A stretch of 60,163 bases of DNA, taken from contig NZ_JROG01000011.1 of NCBI RefSeq assembly GCF_000786215.1, forward strand, positions 1-60,163. Direction: 5' to 3'. The notes beneath the pieces were generated by a model. It was given only the letters and a program-made list of their open reading frames with translations, was not told where the DNA came from and made no database searches. This document shows, piece after piece, positions 34,099 to 43,299 of the stretch; position 1 is the stretch's first letter, and the number at the start of each line of letters is the position of its first letter. Both the position numbers and the translations under genes were made by a program. Source of the DNA: Sphingomonas sp. 35-24ZXX (GTDB lineage Bacteria; Pseudomonadota; Alphaproteobacteria; Sphingomonadales; Sphingomonadaceae).

Positions 34099-34499
34099 GT
34101 GTTTTTTCGTGTAATCAGGCCGTCGCTATGTCTTTAAATGAAGATTTTACGCGCAGTTACGCGTTGGGCCGCTAGTCTTGCTAGATGGCCGCCTACCGGC
34201 AAACTTAAGAAAGTCTCTGCTCCATTGCTGTCATGACAAGGCGCGCCGAGGCTACAAACGCGAAGGATCGCCAATCGTCCCCTTTGATTCGGTCCAATGG
34301 CCGCTACTCTTAGAACCGAACGCTCATGGCCATTCATATGAACGAGCGAGTATGGGCTGGCAGCTGTCACTGCTCAGATCGGCCCGCGAATGGCCGCTTC
34401 GCCCCGATTCTGGAAAACTCCTGGCATTTCGGAAATGACCCCGAAGTGGTCCTTCCGCAGCCCCGGTGTCATCACTCAATTGCCTACGGCGCGGTTTGG
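34099..34499. other. Gene-free stretch
   Basis: This 401-bp gap between the LuxR gene's start and the hydroxylase gene's end has no convincing frame. It contains scraps similar in style to the degenerate intergenic repeats (ATGGCCGCT blocks at about 34,300 and 34,390), too weak to call. The LuxR promoter must lie at its left side. Confidence 0.35.
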
Positions 34500-35318
34500 T
34501 CAGACGGTCACCTCGCTGCTCGCCTGCGCCGCCAAGGGCTGCGTCCGCCCGGTCACTTCGCAAAACTTCTCATGGTATTTCGGATGCTCGGTGCCCATCC
34601 ACTTGTCCCACCAAGTGAAGTACAGCCCAAAATTGGTATTGAAGCCTCCATTATGGTGCAGGTCGTGGTGCACCGTGGTGTTGATCCAGCGGGCCAGAGG
34701 CACCTCCAGCCACCAGCGCGGGAAGAACTCAAATCCAGCATGGCCCATGGCGTTGCGAATGATCTGGAAGTTCAGCCAGGTGAACAATACCCACCCTGGC
34801 GTCGGCACGAAGAATTGCCACAGCGGCACGAACAGGAACATTACGGCCGCCTCGGGCATGGCAAAGCTGTAAGCAGCCCAGGGCGTCGGCGTGATCGAGC
34901 GGTGATGCGCGCGATGGAAGTGCTTGAACACCCGGGGATGATGCATGAACCGGTGCGCCCAATAGAAATATGCGTCGTGCGCAATGATAATCCCGGCAAG
35001 GATCAGCAAATCCGCGCCCAACCCGAAGCTCACGCCGAAGACATCGTAGAACAATCCGACTTCGCGGCCCCAGATCAGGAAGCCGGCGCCGATGACATAG
35101 ACGAACACCGATTGCAGCGACTGAAGGAACTCGCGGCGCATGTCTGCGGCGCTGGCCTCGCGCAACTGGATCTTGCGCGAGGCCAGCGTCGTACGTCGCA
35201 GCAGCCGCACCAGCGCAAAGGTGACCGAGGCTGCAATCAAATAGCGCCCGAAGTCAAAGGCAAAGATATGGTGCCCCTCGGCGAGCAGGATATCGAGCGG
35301 CGGAATTCCGGTAAGCAT
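34500..35318 (-). CDS. Sterol desaturase/fatty acid hydroxylase-family protein
   Basis: The product is about 272 aa from ATG 35318, which has AAGGA at good spacing; 35369 is possible but adds a basic tail. Several TM helices surround three histidine boxes: HDAYFYWAHRFMHH, FHRAHH and HHDLHHNGG. These bind the di-iron centre of the membrane hydroxylase superfamily. It inserts in the inner membrane and hydroxylates or desaturates a lipid that cannot be named. The AraC gene lies 26-77 bp upstream on the same strand and may control it. Confidence 0.9.
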   Translation of the reverse strand: MLTGIPPLDILLAEGHHIFAFDFGRYLIAASVTFALVRLLRRTTLASRKIQLREASAADMRREFLQSLQSVFVYVIGAGFLIWGREVGLFYDVFGVSFGLGADLLILAGIIIAHDAYFYWAHRFMHHPRVFKHFHRAHHRSITPTPWAAYSFAMPEAAVMFLFVPLWQFFVPTPGWVLFTWLNFQIIRNAMGHAGFEFFPRWWLEVPLARWINTTVHHDLHHNGGFNTNFGLYFTWWDKWMGTEHPKYHEKFCEVTGRTQPLAAQASSEVTV

Positions 35319-35395
35319 GGCGGCGTCCTTCTTGCAGATGTTCACCGCCACCTGCTTGCGTTCACGCATCTTTGCGCGGCGTTGTCCGATTCCGG

Positions 35396-36454
35396 CTAGC
35401 CGATTTCGGAAACGGCCAGCGCGCGGGTGCGAAACTCGCTCGGTGTCATGCGTTCCGCCTCGCGGAAAGCGCGGTTGAAGGGACCGAGCGAGCCGAAACC
35501 GGCATCAAGGGCAATGGTGATGATAGGCACTTCGCGTTGCGAAGGGTCCGCCAACGCGGACTTCACCTCGGCGAGACGATAGCCATTCAGAAAGGCCGAA
35601 AAATTTCGGTGGCCCAACTGGCCATTGATCGTGCGGCGCAGACGGTATTCCTGCTCGCCCAGCAGCGCAGCGAGCTTTGCGATCGACAGGGTCTCGTCGC
35701 GGTAGGGCATCTGCGCTGCCATAAACTGCAGCAAGCGCGCAGCCAGCGGATCATCGCCCGGGCTCTGCGCAGGTTTCGCTGGCGCACCCGTCACCTCTGC
35801 CAAGCCGAACATGTCTCCCTGCCGCATACGAAGCAACACCGCGCAAAAACCGAACACGGCCAGCAAGCCACCGCTCGCCACCGCAAGCCTCCACGAGGCA
35901 GGGGGCTCGCCGGGGGATGCTGCCACTTCGACAAAGGCAATAGCAATGACGCAGATCGCCACGACGCAAACCAGCACGGGCCTGATCCGCCGCCGACGTT
36001 CAACCAGATCGCCTTCCCGGCTGCGCCACACTTCCCATAAAGCAGCCCCTGCAAAGGCCAGCATAAATGCCCTGAACAGCACCGCCGAAATCGCGTTGGC
36101 GGTCTCGCCGGGAACGGTAAGCTGGACCACCAGCGTATTGGCCACCGACAGGCCGACCAGCAACGCGCTGATCGGGTCTACCTGTTTTTCATCGTTAAAC
36201 CACGCTTTGGCGAACAGCCAGAACAGCCCGGGAGTCGCCCCAGCACCCAGCGCGAACAACAGGCCAATCATGCTTGGCCTGCAAAAAATGCCGGCCGTCA
36301 CAACAAAATAGCTGCAGATGCCGACGTTCATCGCCAGCGCAAGCCGGGCCGGCACATCACGCCAATGGTCGCGGATCAGGATCCAGCTCCACTGGACCAG
36401 CAAGGCGATCGACCCGCCGCGGGCCATCTGATCGACCTGTTCCCATGCTGTCAT
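35396..36454 (-). CDS. Membrane-anchored AraC-family regulator
   Basis: The product is about 352 aa from ATG 36454. The N-terminal 225 residues contain about six hydrophobic helices (IALLVQWSWIL, GLLFALGAGATPGLFWLFA, VLVCVVAICVIAIAFV). The C-terminal ~110 residues are an AraC HTH pair (LSIAKLAALLGEQEYRLRRTI and IITIALDAGFGSLGPFNRAF). This architecture suggests a membrane signal passed to promoter binding. It is immediately upstream of the lipid hydroxylase gene and probably regulates it. Confidence 0.9.
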   Translation of the reverse strand: MTAWEQVDQMARGGSIALLVQWSWILIRDHWRDVPARLALAMNVGICSYFVVTAGIFCRPSMIGLLFALGAGATPGLFWLFAKAWFNDEKQVDPISALLVGLSVANTLVVQLTVPGETANAISAVLFRAFMLAFAGAALWEVWRSREGDLVERRRRIRPVLVCVVAICVIAIAFVEVAASPGEPPASWRLAVASGGLLAVFGFCAVLLRMRQGDMFGLAEVTGAPAKPAQSPGDDPLAARLLQFMAAQMPYRDETLSIAKLAALLGEQEYRLRRTINGQLGHRNFSAFLNGYRLAEVKSALADPSQREVPIITIALDAGFGSLGPFNRAFREAERMTPSEFRTRALAVSEIG

Positions 36455-36647
36455 GGACGCTTGGCTGCCATAGCGTGGACGGAGCGACAAGCCGATTTCG
36501 GAATCGCCCAGGCTGTCCGGTTTCCATCAGCTTTGCGCAATCCGAAAACAACCAGCCCGATTTCGAAACCGGGCAGCCTCAGGCGCGCCAAGCTGGAAAT
36601 TCCGATGCTGGCCGCTCAAATTGGTGGACGGCCAAACATCGAAGGAA

Positions 36648-36965
36648 ATGATCGTGAGGCTCATTCATGCCCTCCTCTCAGTCGTCACCATGGCGGCTTC
36701 ACCCTCCGTAGCCGCTGCCACTGTTCCGCAGAGCATCAAAGTTGAGACTGGCGACCTCGATCTCGGCTCGATCAAGGGGCGACGCATCTTGACGACGCGC
36801 ATCCAGCGCGCGGCACAGACAATGTGCAAAAGCCAAGCGCTGGAAAGCCTACCCCACAATATCCGCCACGAGCACAGCTGCATCCGGCAAGCACAAGCCA
36901 GCGCCGACGCTGCCGCAAAGACCCTGACTGCGGCAAGTGATCCAATTTCTGGGAGGGGCGGTTGA
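36648..36965 (+). CDS. UrcA-family protein
   Basis: The product is 105 aa. Signal peptide ends near SPSVAAA. The mature part matches the UrcA pattern: VETGDLDLGSIKGRRILTTR, then AAQTMC and HSCIRQA with two cysteines. Start could be ATG 36648 or GTG 36654; GAAGGA suits the latter. UrcA proteins are small exported proteins of unknown role in alphaproteobacteria. It is divergent from the AraC gene. Confidence 0.75.
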   Translation: MIVRLIHALLSVVTMAASPSVAAATVPQSIKVETGDLDLGSIKGRRILTTRIQRAAQTMCKSQALESLPHNIRHEHSCIRQAQASADAAAKTLTAASDPISGRGG

Positions 36966-37438
36966 GGCTGTAGAACTGACCGAATTGGGTGGGAAAGTCA
37001 CCATGCACCTATACGAATGGCCAAGCCCAAATGTCCGATAATCATGATCAGGCCATAGCGCTAAGTCCGATGGGCCAATATCTGCAAGCCGGATCTTCCG
37101 CTCTTCATCCAGCTGCGATGATAAACATAGCGTCGCGCGATCACGAAAATTGATCGGCGGTTTCTGGCCTATCCAGATACTCATCTCGGCGGCCGGGAGT
37201 GACTAGGTCTGGGTCGTACCGCGACAATCCTATGCGCTACACGGTTCACTCCCCAAAAACTTTGACTTGGTGGTTGAGAGCAAGGCGAACGTAGTGCCAA
37301 GTGCGACCTCGCTCTTGAAGGTGCAAGGTGCCAGCCACGTGTTTGAAACCCCGCGTATGCCAAAGTTCCCACCAATTGGACTGTATAACATACTGAAAAA
37401 GCTTAAATATCTCGGTTTCCGCAAAGAAATTCTGGTCG
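36966..37438. other. Gene-free stretch between urcA and tRNA-Ala
   Basis: About 470 bp with no recognisable gene. The short frames overlap the tRNA or are antisense. No integrase or att-like direct repeat of the tRNA 3' end is visible. Confidence 0.4.
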
Positions 37439-37514
<76 letters not shown>

Positions 37515-37988
37515 CAATACCTGCGAAAGGTCTTAATGTGACGTAGGTATAATCACTCGCCTTGCGCCACTCCAGTGGAAAAATTGGCTAGGCGTCCGAG
37601 GCGTCAGTCGCCGCTGCAGGGCAGCACAGTCGGCAGCTTGCGGTGCCGATAGCGGCGGGGGGGATCGTCCGGCAAGTTAGGGTCAGAGCGAGGCGGAATG
37701 ATCGCGCGAATACCCTAGAGCAGTAGATTTCCCCAGACGCGATGAGCGCGTCATCGCGCTTGTGCGCGAGCCTCGTCTGGAGCGGTGCGACAGGGATGGT
37801 TATCAGCGGTTGTTTCGGTTCCCACCCCGCGTCCGACAAACTCTGGCGAGCAGTCAATCTTCGTCAAGAAGCAGTCTTGGTTCAGAAATTGGTCCGGCTG
37901 TGGATCCCTTTTTTCCAGCCGACCTAGCCAAAGCCAGAATCGTATACTATAGCATGTCTTGCTTTACGACTTTGCCGAAGGACCAGGG
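37515..37988. other. Gene-free stretch with a duplicated gene tail
   Basis: No gene is convincing here. At 37604-37645 the minus strand encodes RKLPTVLPCSGD followed by a stop, a near copy of the C-terminus of the lipoprotein gene ending at 41372. This looks like a remnant of a duplicated gene. Confidence 0.45.
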
Positions 37989-38444
37989 ATGCACGATCAT
38001 GAAACACTTTTGGCGCTGACTGCTGACATCGTCGCTGCCTATGCGAGTAACAACAGTATTGCCGCCGCTGATTTGCCAAGATCGATTGTGTCTGTTTATG
38101 GCGCCCTGGCCGGCACTGCCAGGTCCGAAGTCCCCGCCCCAGAACAAACGCAGCAGCCTTCAGTCCCAATCCGCGCATCCATCAAGCCTGACTATTTGAT
38201 ATGCTTGGAAGACGGCAAGCGTCTGACCATGTTGAAGAGACATCTCATGGTACATTTCGGGCTTACGCCAGCCGCCTACAGGGAGAAATGGAACCTGCCT
38301 GCGGATTACCCGATGGTCGCCCCTAACTATGCCGCGCGCCGTCGTGAAATCGCCACCCAGATTGGGCTTGGGAAAAGCGGGCGTGGTGGTCGCAAGAAAT
38401 CCTCCGCTGATGCCGGTCCCGCTCGCAGTGAAGACCCCTCGTAA
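37989..38444 (+). CDS. MucR/Ros-family transcriptional regulator
   Basis: The product is about 151 aa from ATG 37989. The N-terminal helical region is followed by the conserved Ros/MucR zinc-finger block (YLICLEDGKRLTMLKRHL and MVHFGLTPAAYREKWNLP), then ADYPMVAPNYAARRREIA and a basic tail. Of the classical CxxC pair only the first Cys is present; an Asp follows, as in many MucR proteins. These are nucleoid-type repressors controlling surface polysaccharide and cell-cycle genes in alphaproteobacteria. Cytosolic; targets here unknown. Confidence 0.92.
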   Translation: MHDHETLLALTADIVAAYASNNSIAAADLPRSIVSVYGALAGTARSEVPAPEQTQQPSVPIRASIKPDYLICLEDGKRLTMLKRHLMVHFGLTPAAYREKWNLPADYPMVAPNYAARRREIATQIGLGKSGRGGRKKSSADAGPARSEDPS

Positions 38445-38496
38445 CGGGGGGAACCTGGAAGACGGCCTTTACAAGGTACCCGTCGGCCAGCCCGAC

Positions 38497-39471
38497 TCAG
38501 TCGACATTGATCGGCCGGAGGGCCTGCCATTTCTCGATGAAGCGAACAGCCGCATTGACGAATTTTTCGGAATCCGCGCGCCCCTGCTCTGCTGTGGCCG
38601 TGGCTGGATCGAGTTCGCTCCACACGCCGATATCCGTCATGTCGTCGGTGGCCGTTCCCTTGCCGGTGGATTTCTGCTTCAGCGCCTCGGCGAGGAACAC
38701 AAGCGTTGCCGTAGGGTCCCCCGCCTTGACGGCCGGAACCATGGCTTCCAGATGCGGAGGCAATTTCAGCTTGGCGCGGCGGGCAGCATCCAGATTGACC
38801 AGCCCCGGTTGCAGATAGAGTGAGCTGCTGGTTTCATTGACGCCGCCATGCCGATCAAAGGGCTTGGGGCCAGTGCCAGCCGCCTGTTTCATGAATGGCC
38901 GGATGGCTTCGCCAAGGTCGACGGCAATGCCTGGCGTCTCCTGGTTGATTCTGTCGACGATGAACTTCGTTGTGGCCTGATTGCCGCCATGGGCATTCAA
39001 GATGAGGAAGCGCTTGAATCCTTGGCCGATCATGCTTTCGATAGCTTCGACGTAGACCTTCTGAATGGTCTCTGTTGAAAGCGAGATGGTCCCCGGAAAA
39101 CCCAGATGGTAGGGCGAGTTGCCAACCATGAGAATCGGCGCGACCAGCACATCGGCATATTGCGCGACCAGCTTGGCCTCTTCAGTACCATTCAAAAAAT
39201 CAGTGCCGAGCGGCCCTTGTGGTCCATGCTGCTCGATCGATCCGACCGGAATTATGACCATGTCCGATCGCTTCAGAAACTCCGCCACTTCCGTCCAGGT
39301 CATCTCGGGAAGATAGTTTTTCGTCTTATGCGGTGTCGCCAGTGGATTTGCTTCCGGCAGCGTTATCCAGGTGCGGTCCGGCGGTGCCTTTTGGCTCTGC
39401 GCAGATACGGTACTCGGCGCTAGGGCGGCGACAAACAAAGCAGCAGTGGAAACGAGCATGGCATTTTTCAT
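38497..39471 (-). CDS. Exported creatininase-family amidohydrolase
   Basis: The product is 324 aa from ATG 39471. Signal peptide ends near STVSAQS. The creatininase fold is marked by metal-binding motifs: GSIEQHGPQGPLGTDF, ILNAHGGN and HGGVNETS. Family members hydrolyse cyclic amides such as creatinine or mycofactocin precursors; the substrate here is unknown. Export to the periplasm is unusual for the family. It is divergent from the MBL-RidA gene, with a shared 328-bp region that contains a perfect palindrome close to this start. Confidence 0.88.
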   Translation of the reverse strand: MKNAMLVSTAALFVAALAPSTVSAQSQKAPPDRTWITLPEANPLATPHKTKNYLPEMTWTEVAEFLKRSDMVIIPVGSIEQHGPQGPLGTDFLNGTEEAKLVAQYADVLVAPILMVGNSPYHLGFPGTISLSTETIQKVYVEAIESMIGQGFKRFLILNAHGGNQATTKFIVDRINQETPGIAVDLGEAIRPFMKQAAGTGPKPFDRHGGVNETSSSLYLQPGLVNLDAARRAKLKLPPHLEAMVPAVKAGDPTATLVFLAEALKQKSTGKGTATDDMTDIGVWSELDPATATAEQGRADSEKFVNAAVRFIEKWQALRPINVD

Positions 39472-39799
39472 GGTGCACCCCTTGTGAAACCTGTCTGCAG
39501 ACAGACTAGACAAATACGCTCAACCACAAAGCGAAGTTTATTCCCGACGATAAGCGTGGATAGGAGCAAACCACGCGAAGTGGCCCACAACACCCACGAC
39601 GCGGAGAAACGCGGCCGACTCACAATACCTGGAGGTTTGGAACAAGTGAAAGTATTGGCCCTGACGGCATATTGCGCGGATAAGGGTGGGTGACCGACTG
39701 CTGCTGAGACCTTCCGAAAATCGCTTCTGGCAATCTGCGTGCGTGCAGCTAGTCTTCTGGACACCCCGGCATGCAAGCTGACCTGGATGGGAGAGTACC
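39472..39799. other. Divergent promoter region of creatininase and MBL-RidA genes
   Basis: A 328-bp intergenic region between two divergent exported hydrolases. It contains the palindrome at 39491-39504 and no gene. Confidence 0.45.
39491..39504. promoter_or_regulatory. Perfect palindrome, possible TetR-type operator
   Basis: CTGTCTGCAGACAG is a 14-bp perfect palindrome, 20 bp upstream of the creatininase start. The neighbouring ACTAGACA extends the TetR-like GTCTxxCAGAC layout on one side. Binding by a TetR-family repressor is possible; no such gene is in the window. Confidence 0.45.
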
Positions 39800-41161
39800 A
39801 TGCTTCATCGCGTATTGCTGTTCGCTGCGTTGGGTTTGTCGATCATCTCCCCGGGCCTGGCGCAACCTACTGTCGAACCAGCTGCGCTGGCGACGCCAAC
39901 GCTGAAGGCTGGTGAAGTCCGGTTGACCTATCTCGGCAATGCAGGATGGGAGATCACTGACGGGCGCAGGGTGATCCTTGTAGATCCTTTCCTCACCCAA
40001 TTTGCTCGCTGGACCGCTGCCGGACCCAAAGTCGTTGCACCAGACGAGCTGTACGCGCCGGATACCGCGCTGATCGACAAACATGTCAGCCGCGCAGACT
40101 ACGTGCTGATTACCCACGGCCATTCGGATCACGCGCTCGACGCGGGATATATATCGCGCAAGACAGGGGCGGTGATCGTTGGCCGGGAGACAACTGCAAA
40201 TCTGGCGCGGGCCTATGAGGTCCCGGAAGCCTCGCTGATCACCGTGGTTGGCGGCGAAGATTACGATTTTGAGGATTTTTCGCTCAAGGTCATTCCCAGC
40301 GTTCACAGCGCGCTGGACGACAAGCGCTATTTCAACAACGGCCGCAAGATTACCGGCAACGCCCCTGCTGGCTTGCGCGCTCCGCTGCGGCGCAAGGACT
40401 ATGTCGAGGGCGGCAGTGTGGCCTATCTGCTCCGCAATGCGGGCCATGAAATTCTCATCATGGGATCGATGAACTTCATAGAACGCGAGATGGACGGATT
40501 GCGGCCCAATATCGCGCTTGTCGGGTCCAACAGCCAGCGTCATGAGATCTACGATTTCACCGGTCGCCTCATGCGTGCGCTTGGAAATCCCTCCGTCGTA
40601 CTCCCCACCCACGCAGATGCTTATGGTGATCCCAAACCTTCAGAGGCTATCCTTGCCGACCAGAAGCGTTTTCAGCAGGAAGTTGCAGCCGCCTCTCCGA
40701 ACAGCCGTTTCATCCGGCCAAAGTGGTTCGAGCCAATCACGCTGGGACCTGCCGCATCCTCCCACAGCGCAAGGTCCAATCGCACCGTGATCAACCCGGC
40801 CGGCATCGCTCCCCTGGTACCTGCCTATTCGGTCGCCATCCGAAACGGAAACCGGGTTTTTGTCTCCGGAATGACCGGTGTCAAGCCGGGCACGCAGGAC
40901 ATCGTAGCCGGAGGTGTCGCGGTACAAACGCAGCAAACGCTTGAAAACATCCGTACATCCCTGGAAGCCGCCGATGCCAAGATGGCCGACGTCGACGAGT
41001 GCACCGTGTTCCTTGTGGATATGGCCGATTATGCCGCGATGAACTCGGTCTATCAGACATATTTCCCAAGCAATCCGCCGGCGCGAGCCACGCTTGCCGT
41101 GACGGCGCTACCCCGGCCTGCGGCTCGCGTCGAGATCAAGTGTAGCGCGACAGTCAAATAG
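39800..41161 (+). CDS. Exported metallo-beta-lactamase/RidA fusion protein
   Basis: The product is 453 aa; GGGAGA precedes ATG 39800. Signal peptide ends near SPGLAQ. Residues about 35-320 are a UlaG-like metallo-beta-lactamase fold with ITHGHSDH (His106, His108, Asp110, His111) and later SVHSA and LPTHAD histidines. Residues about 330-453 are a RidA/YjgF domain with VFVSGMTG, the substrate Arg in ARATLAV and VEIKC at the end. RidA removes reactive enamines; MBLs hydrolyse lactones or amides. The fusion and its export are unusual. It is divergent from an exported creatininase. Confidence 0.9.
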   Translation: MLHRVLLFAALGLSIISPGLAQPTVEPAALATPTLKAGEVRLTYLGNAGWEITDGRRVILVDPFLTQFARWTAAGPKVVAPDELYAPDTALIDKHVSRADYVLITHGHSDHALDAGYISRKTGAVIVGRETTANLARAYEVPEASLITVVGGEDYDFEDFSLKVIPSVHSALDDKRYFNNGRKITGNAPAGLRAPLRRKDYVEGGSVAYLLRNAGHEILIMGSMNFIEREMDGLRPNIALVGSNSQRHEIYDFTGRLMRALGNPSVVLPTHADAYGDPKPSEAILADQKRFQQEVAAASPNSRFIRPKWFEPITLGPAASSHSARSNRTVINPAGIAPLVPAYSVAIRNGNRVFVSGMTGVKPGTQDIVAGGVAVQTQQTLENIRTSLEAADAKMADVDECTVFLVDMADYAAMNSVYQTYFPSNPPARATLAVTALPRPAARVEIKCSATVK

Positions 41162-41371
41162 CAGCCAACACGCCGCGAGTGCGTCAGGACGCAAGGCTTT
41201 CCCTTGGCACCCATTGATGGGCCTTGGTCCTTGCCCTTACCGGAACTCGAACACGTCACGAAACCAGATTGGGAGCACCACGCCCCCATACTAGCGCTCA
41301 GGTGCCGCGCTCCCGCTGCAAGAAACTACGTGCGTCGCCCGGCCCGGATATGCGGAACACCTTGCCGAATA

Positions 41372-42178
41372 TCAGTCGCCGCTGCTGGGCAGTACGGTTG
41401 GTAGCTTGGGCGGATTGCCGGTCGGCGTGGCGGCCGGTGCAGCGCCGTTGCTGGTGCTGGCAGCAGGCTGGACGGTGGCGCCCATCTGCGCGGCCTGGGT
41501 AGCGCGCATCTCGGGGCTGCCATACAGCGCGATCCACTTCTGCAGATCGGTCTGATAGCTTTCGTAGGACGCATAGAAGCGGTCGAACACGCCTTCGAGC
41601 GCCGGCAGCGCGCGCGCCGAGAAGGTCACCAGTTCCTTCGACGGCAACGCCGCAGCTTCCTGGCCCAGCACCAGCGCGGCGTTGCAGAAATCGGACTTCA
41701 CCGGCGGGAAGGCGAAGAAATTGTAGACCTGCGTGTTTTCGGTATCGCGGATGCGGGCATAGCCGGTGCCATAGCGCTTGCGATACTTGTCCTCGACGAT
41801 CTTGTTGATCCGGTCGAGCTCGCGCTTGTGGGTCTTGAGGAACAGGTTGTAATCGTCCGCGATCCGGAAATGCTGCGGGTTCTGGCAGTTAAGCGCGGCC
41901 ACGTTGAACGCGGCGCGGAAGTACCACAGCTTCTCGTTGTCATCGATGTCGCGCATCGGCGTGTCGCGCAGGCCGTCGGCGCGCAGAGCGGGCACGGCCA
42001 TCGCGGTCATCGCATTGGAGGGCGGCGTGGGCATGCGCGGCGGTGCGACGACCACCGGCGGCGGCGGCGGGGCAACCGCGACAGGGGCAGGCTTGCCTCC
42101 GCCACAGGCCGAGATCAGTGTCGTCAAGCCGACCGTTGCGGCCAGCATCGTTGCACGGCTGAGGGCCATACGAGCCAT
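41372..42178 (-). CDS. Proline-rich lipoprotein of unknown function
   Basis: The product is 268 aa from ATG 42178. The signal peptide ends in a lipobox (LISACGGG). A Pro/Val/Ala linker follows, then a helical domain (KLWYFRAAFNVAALNCQNP, ADDYNLFLKTHKRELDRI) with two cysteines and a conserved-looking FAFPPVKSDFCNAA. The tail is Pro/Ala-rich and ends PKLPTVLPSSGD. The last residues are duplicated in a remnant near 37604. Outer-membrane anchoring is probable; function unknown. Confidence 0.78.
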   Translation of the reverse strand: MARMALSRATMLAATVGLTTLISACGGGKPAPVAVAPPPPPVVVAPPRMPTPPSNAMTAMAVPALRADGLRDTPMRDIDDNEKLWYFRAAFNVAALNCQNPQHFRIADDYNLFLKTHKRELDRINKIVEDKYRKRYGTGYARIRDTENTQVYNFFAFPPVKSDFCNAALVLGQEAAALPSKELVTFSARALPALEGVFDRFYASYESYQTDLQKWIALYGSPEMRATQAAQMGATVQPAASTSNGAAPAATPTGNPPKLPTVLPSSGD

Positions 42179-42375
42179 TTTTTGCGTCTCCCGGTGCCGC
42201 GCACATTGCCCGTGGTCGGGATCGCGCGGTCTCATGGGCATGTTTCTATGCCCGGCATGGTGCGATCTCAACACCAAAACGACGAACTGCGAAAGCATGG
42301 ACCGACACGGTTAACAGCCAAGCGCGACGAGCCGAGTCCGACAGGCGATCAGCCGAAAGCAAACGCGCAAAGAAA

Positions 42376-42403
42376 AGCCCGGCGGAAGGGGATCCGCCGG
42401 GCT
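42376..42403 (-). terminator. Rho-independent terminator of the BI-1 gene
   Basis: AGCCCGGCGGA and TCCGCCGGGCT form an 11-bp stem, followed on the minus strand by TTTTCTTTG. It lies 28 bp downstream of the BI-1 stop codon. Confidence 0.85.
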
Positions 42404-42431
42404 GTCAGGGTTCCAGTGCTTTTCCAGACAA

Positions 42432-43178
42432 TCAGTCGCGATTGCCCATGATGCTCAGCAGCGCCTGGAACATATTGATGAAGTCGAGATAGAGGCTCAG
42501 CGCGCCCATGATCACGACCTTGCCCATCATGTTGGTACCTGCGACATGCGCATACATGCTCTTGAGCTTCTGCGTGTCATAGGCGGTCAGGCCGGCAAAG
42601 ATCAGCACGGCGGCGTAGCTGATCACCAAGCCCATCACCGACGACTTGAGGAAGATGTTGAGGATGCTGGCGACGATCAGGCCGACAACACCCATGATCA
42701 GGAAGCTGCCCCAACCGGTCAGATCCTTCTTGGTGGTGTAGCCGAACAGGCTGAGGCCCGCGAACGCCGCAGCGGTCGAGAAGAACGCCAGCGCGATGCT
42801 CTCACCGGTATAGACCAGGAAGATCGTCGACATGCTGAGGCCCATCAGGAGCGCGAAGCCCCAGAACATCGCCTGCAGCGCAGCCGTCGAGAACTTGTTC
42901 ATCCCCAGGCTCATCGCGAAGACGATCGCGAGCGGCGAGAAGATGATGACGTACTTCATCAGGCCGGGGCCGAACATGATCTGCGCGGCCATGCCCGACT
43001 GGGCGAAGAGCAGCGCGACAATGCCGGTCAACAGGATGCCGCTGGTCATGTAATTGTAGATGGACAGCATGTAGGAACGCAGCCCCGCATCAAATGCAGC
43101 ACTGGGCACGCCGGTCTGCGCATTGATCGAGCCGGCGCGCAGTCTGTCTGTCGCGCGAGGATCAAAACGGTCAGCCAT
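42432..43178 (-). CDS. Bax inhibitor-1/YccA family membrane protein
   Basis: The product is 248 aa from ATG 43178 with AGGAGA upstream; the longer start at 43220 lacks a ribosome site. Seven TM helices are visible, with the family signatures GLSLFGYTTKKDLTGWGS and the C-terminal DTQKLKSMY plus ALSLYLDFINMFQALL. Members form pH-sensitive Ca2+ leak channels (BsYetJ) or modulate FtsH proteolysis (YccA). Monocistronic, with its own terminator. Confidence 0.94.
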   Translation of the reverse strand: MADRFDPRATDRLRAGSINAQTGVPSAAFDAGLRSYMLSIYNYMTSGILLTGIVALLFAQSGMAAQIMFGPGLMKYVIIFSPLAIVFAMSLGMNKFSTAALQAMFWGFALLMGLSMSTIFLVYTGESIALAFFSTAAAFAGLSLFGYTTKKDLTGWGSFLIMGVVGLIVASILNIFLKSSVMGLVISYAAVLIFAGLTAYDTQKLKSMYAHVAGTNMMGKVVIMGALSLYLDFINMFQALLSIMGNRD

Positions 43179-43299
43179 CGAAAAAATCTCCTTTGCCCGG
43201 CATTGTTGCCGGATAGACACAATATCGCCCTTTGGCGGGCAATTTTCAAGCGAAACCGGTTTTCAGTTCACCGCAGCCTGATACGATACACTTCTTACC

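Noticed and set aside
41220-41290. tRNA-like T-arm (TTCGAGTTCCGG on the minus strand)
   Set aside because: No matching acceptor, D or anticodon stem could be drawn.
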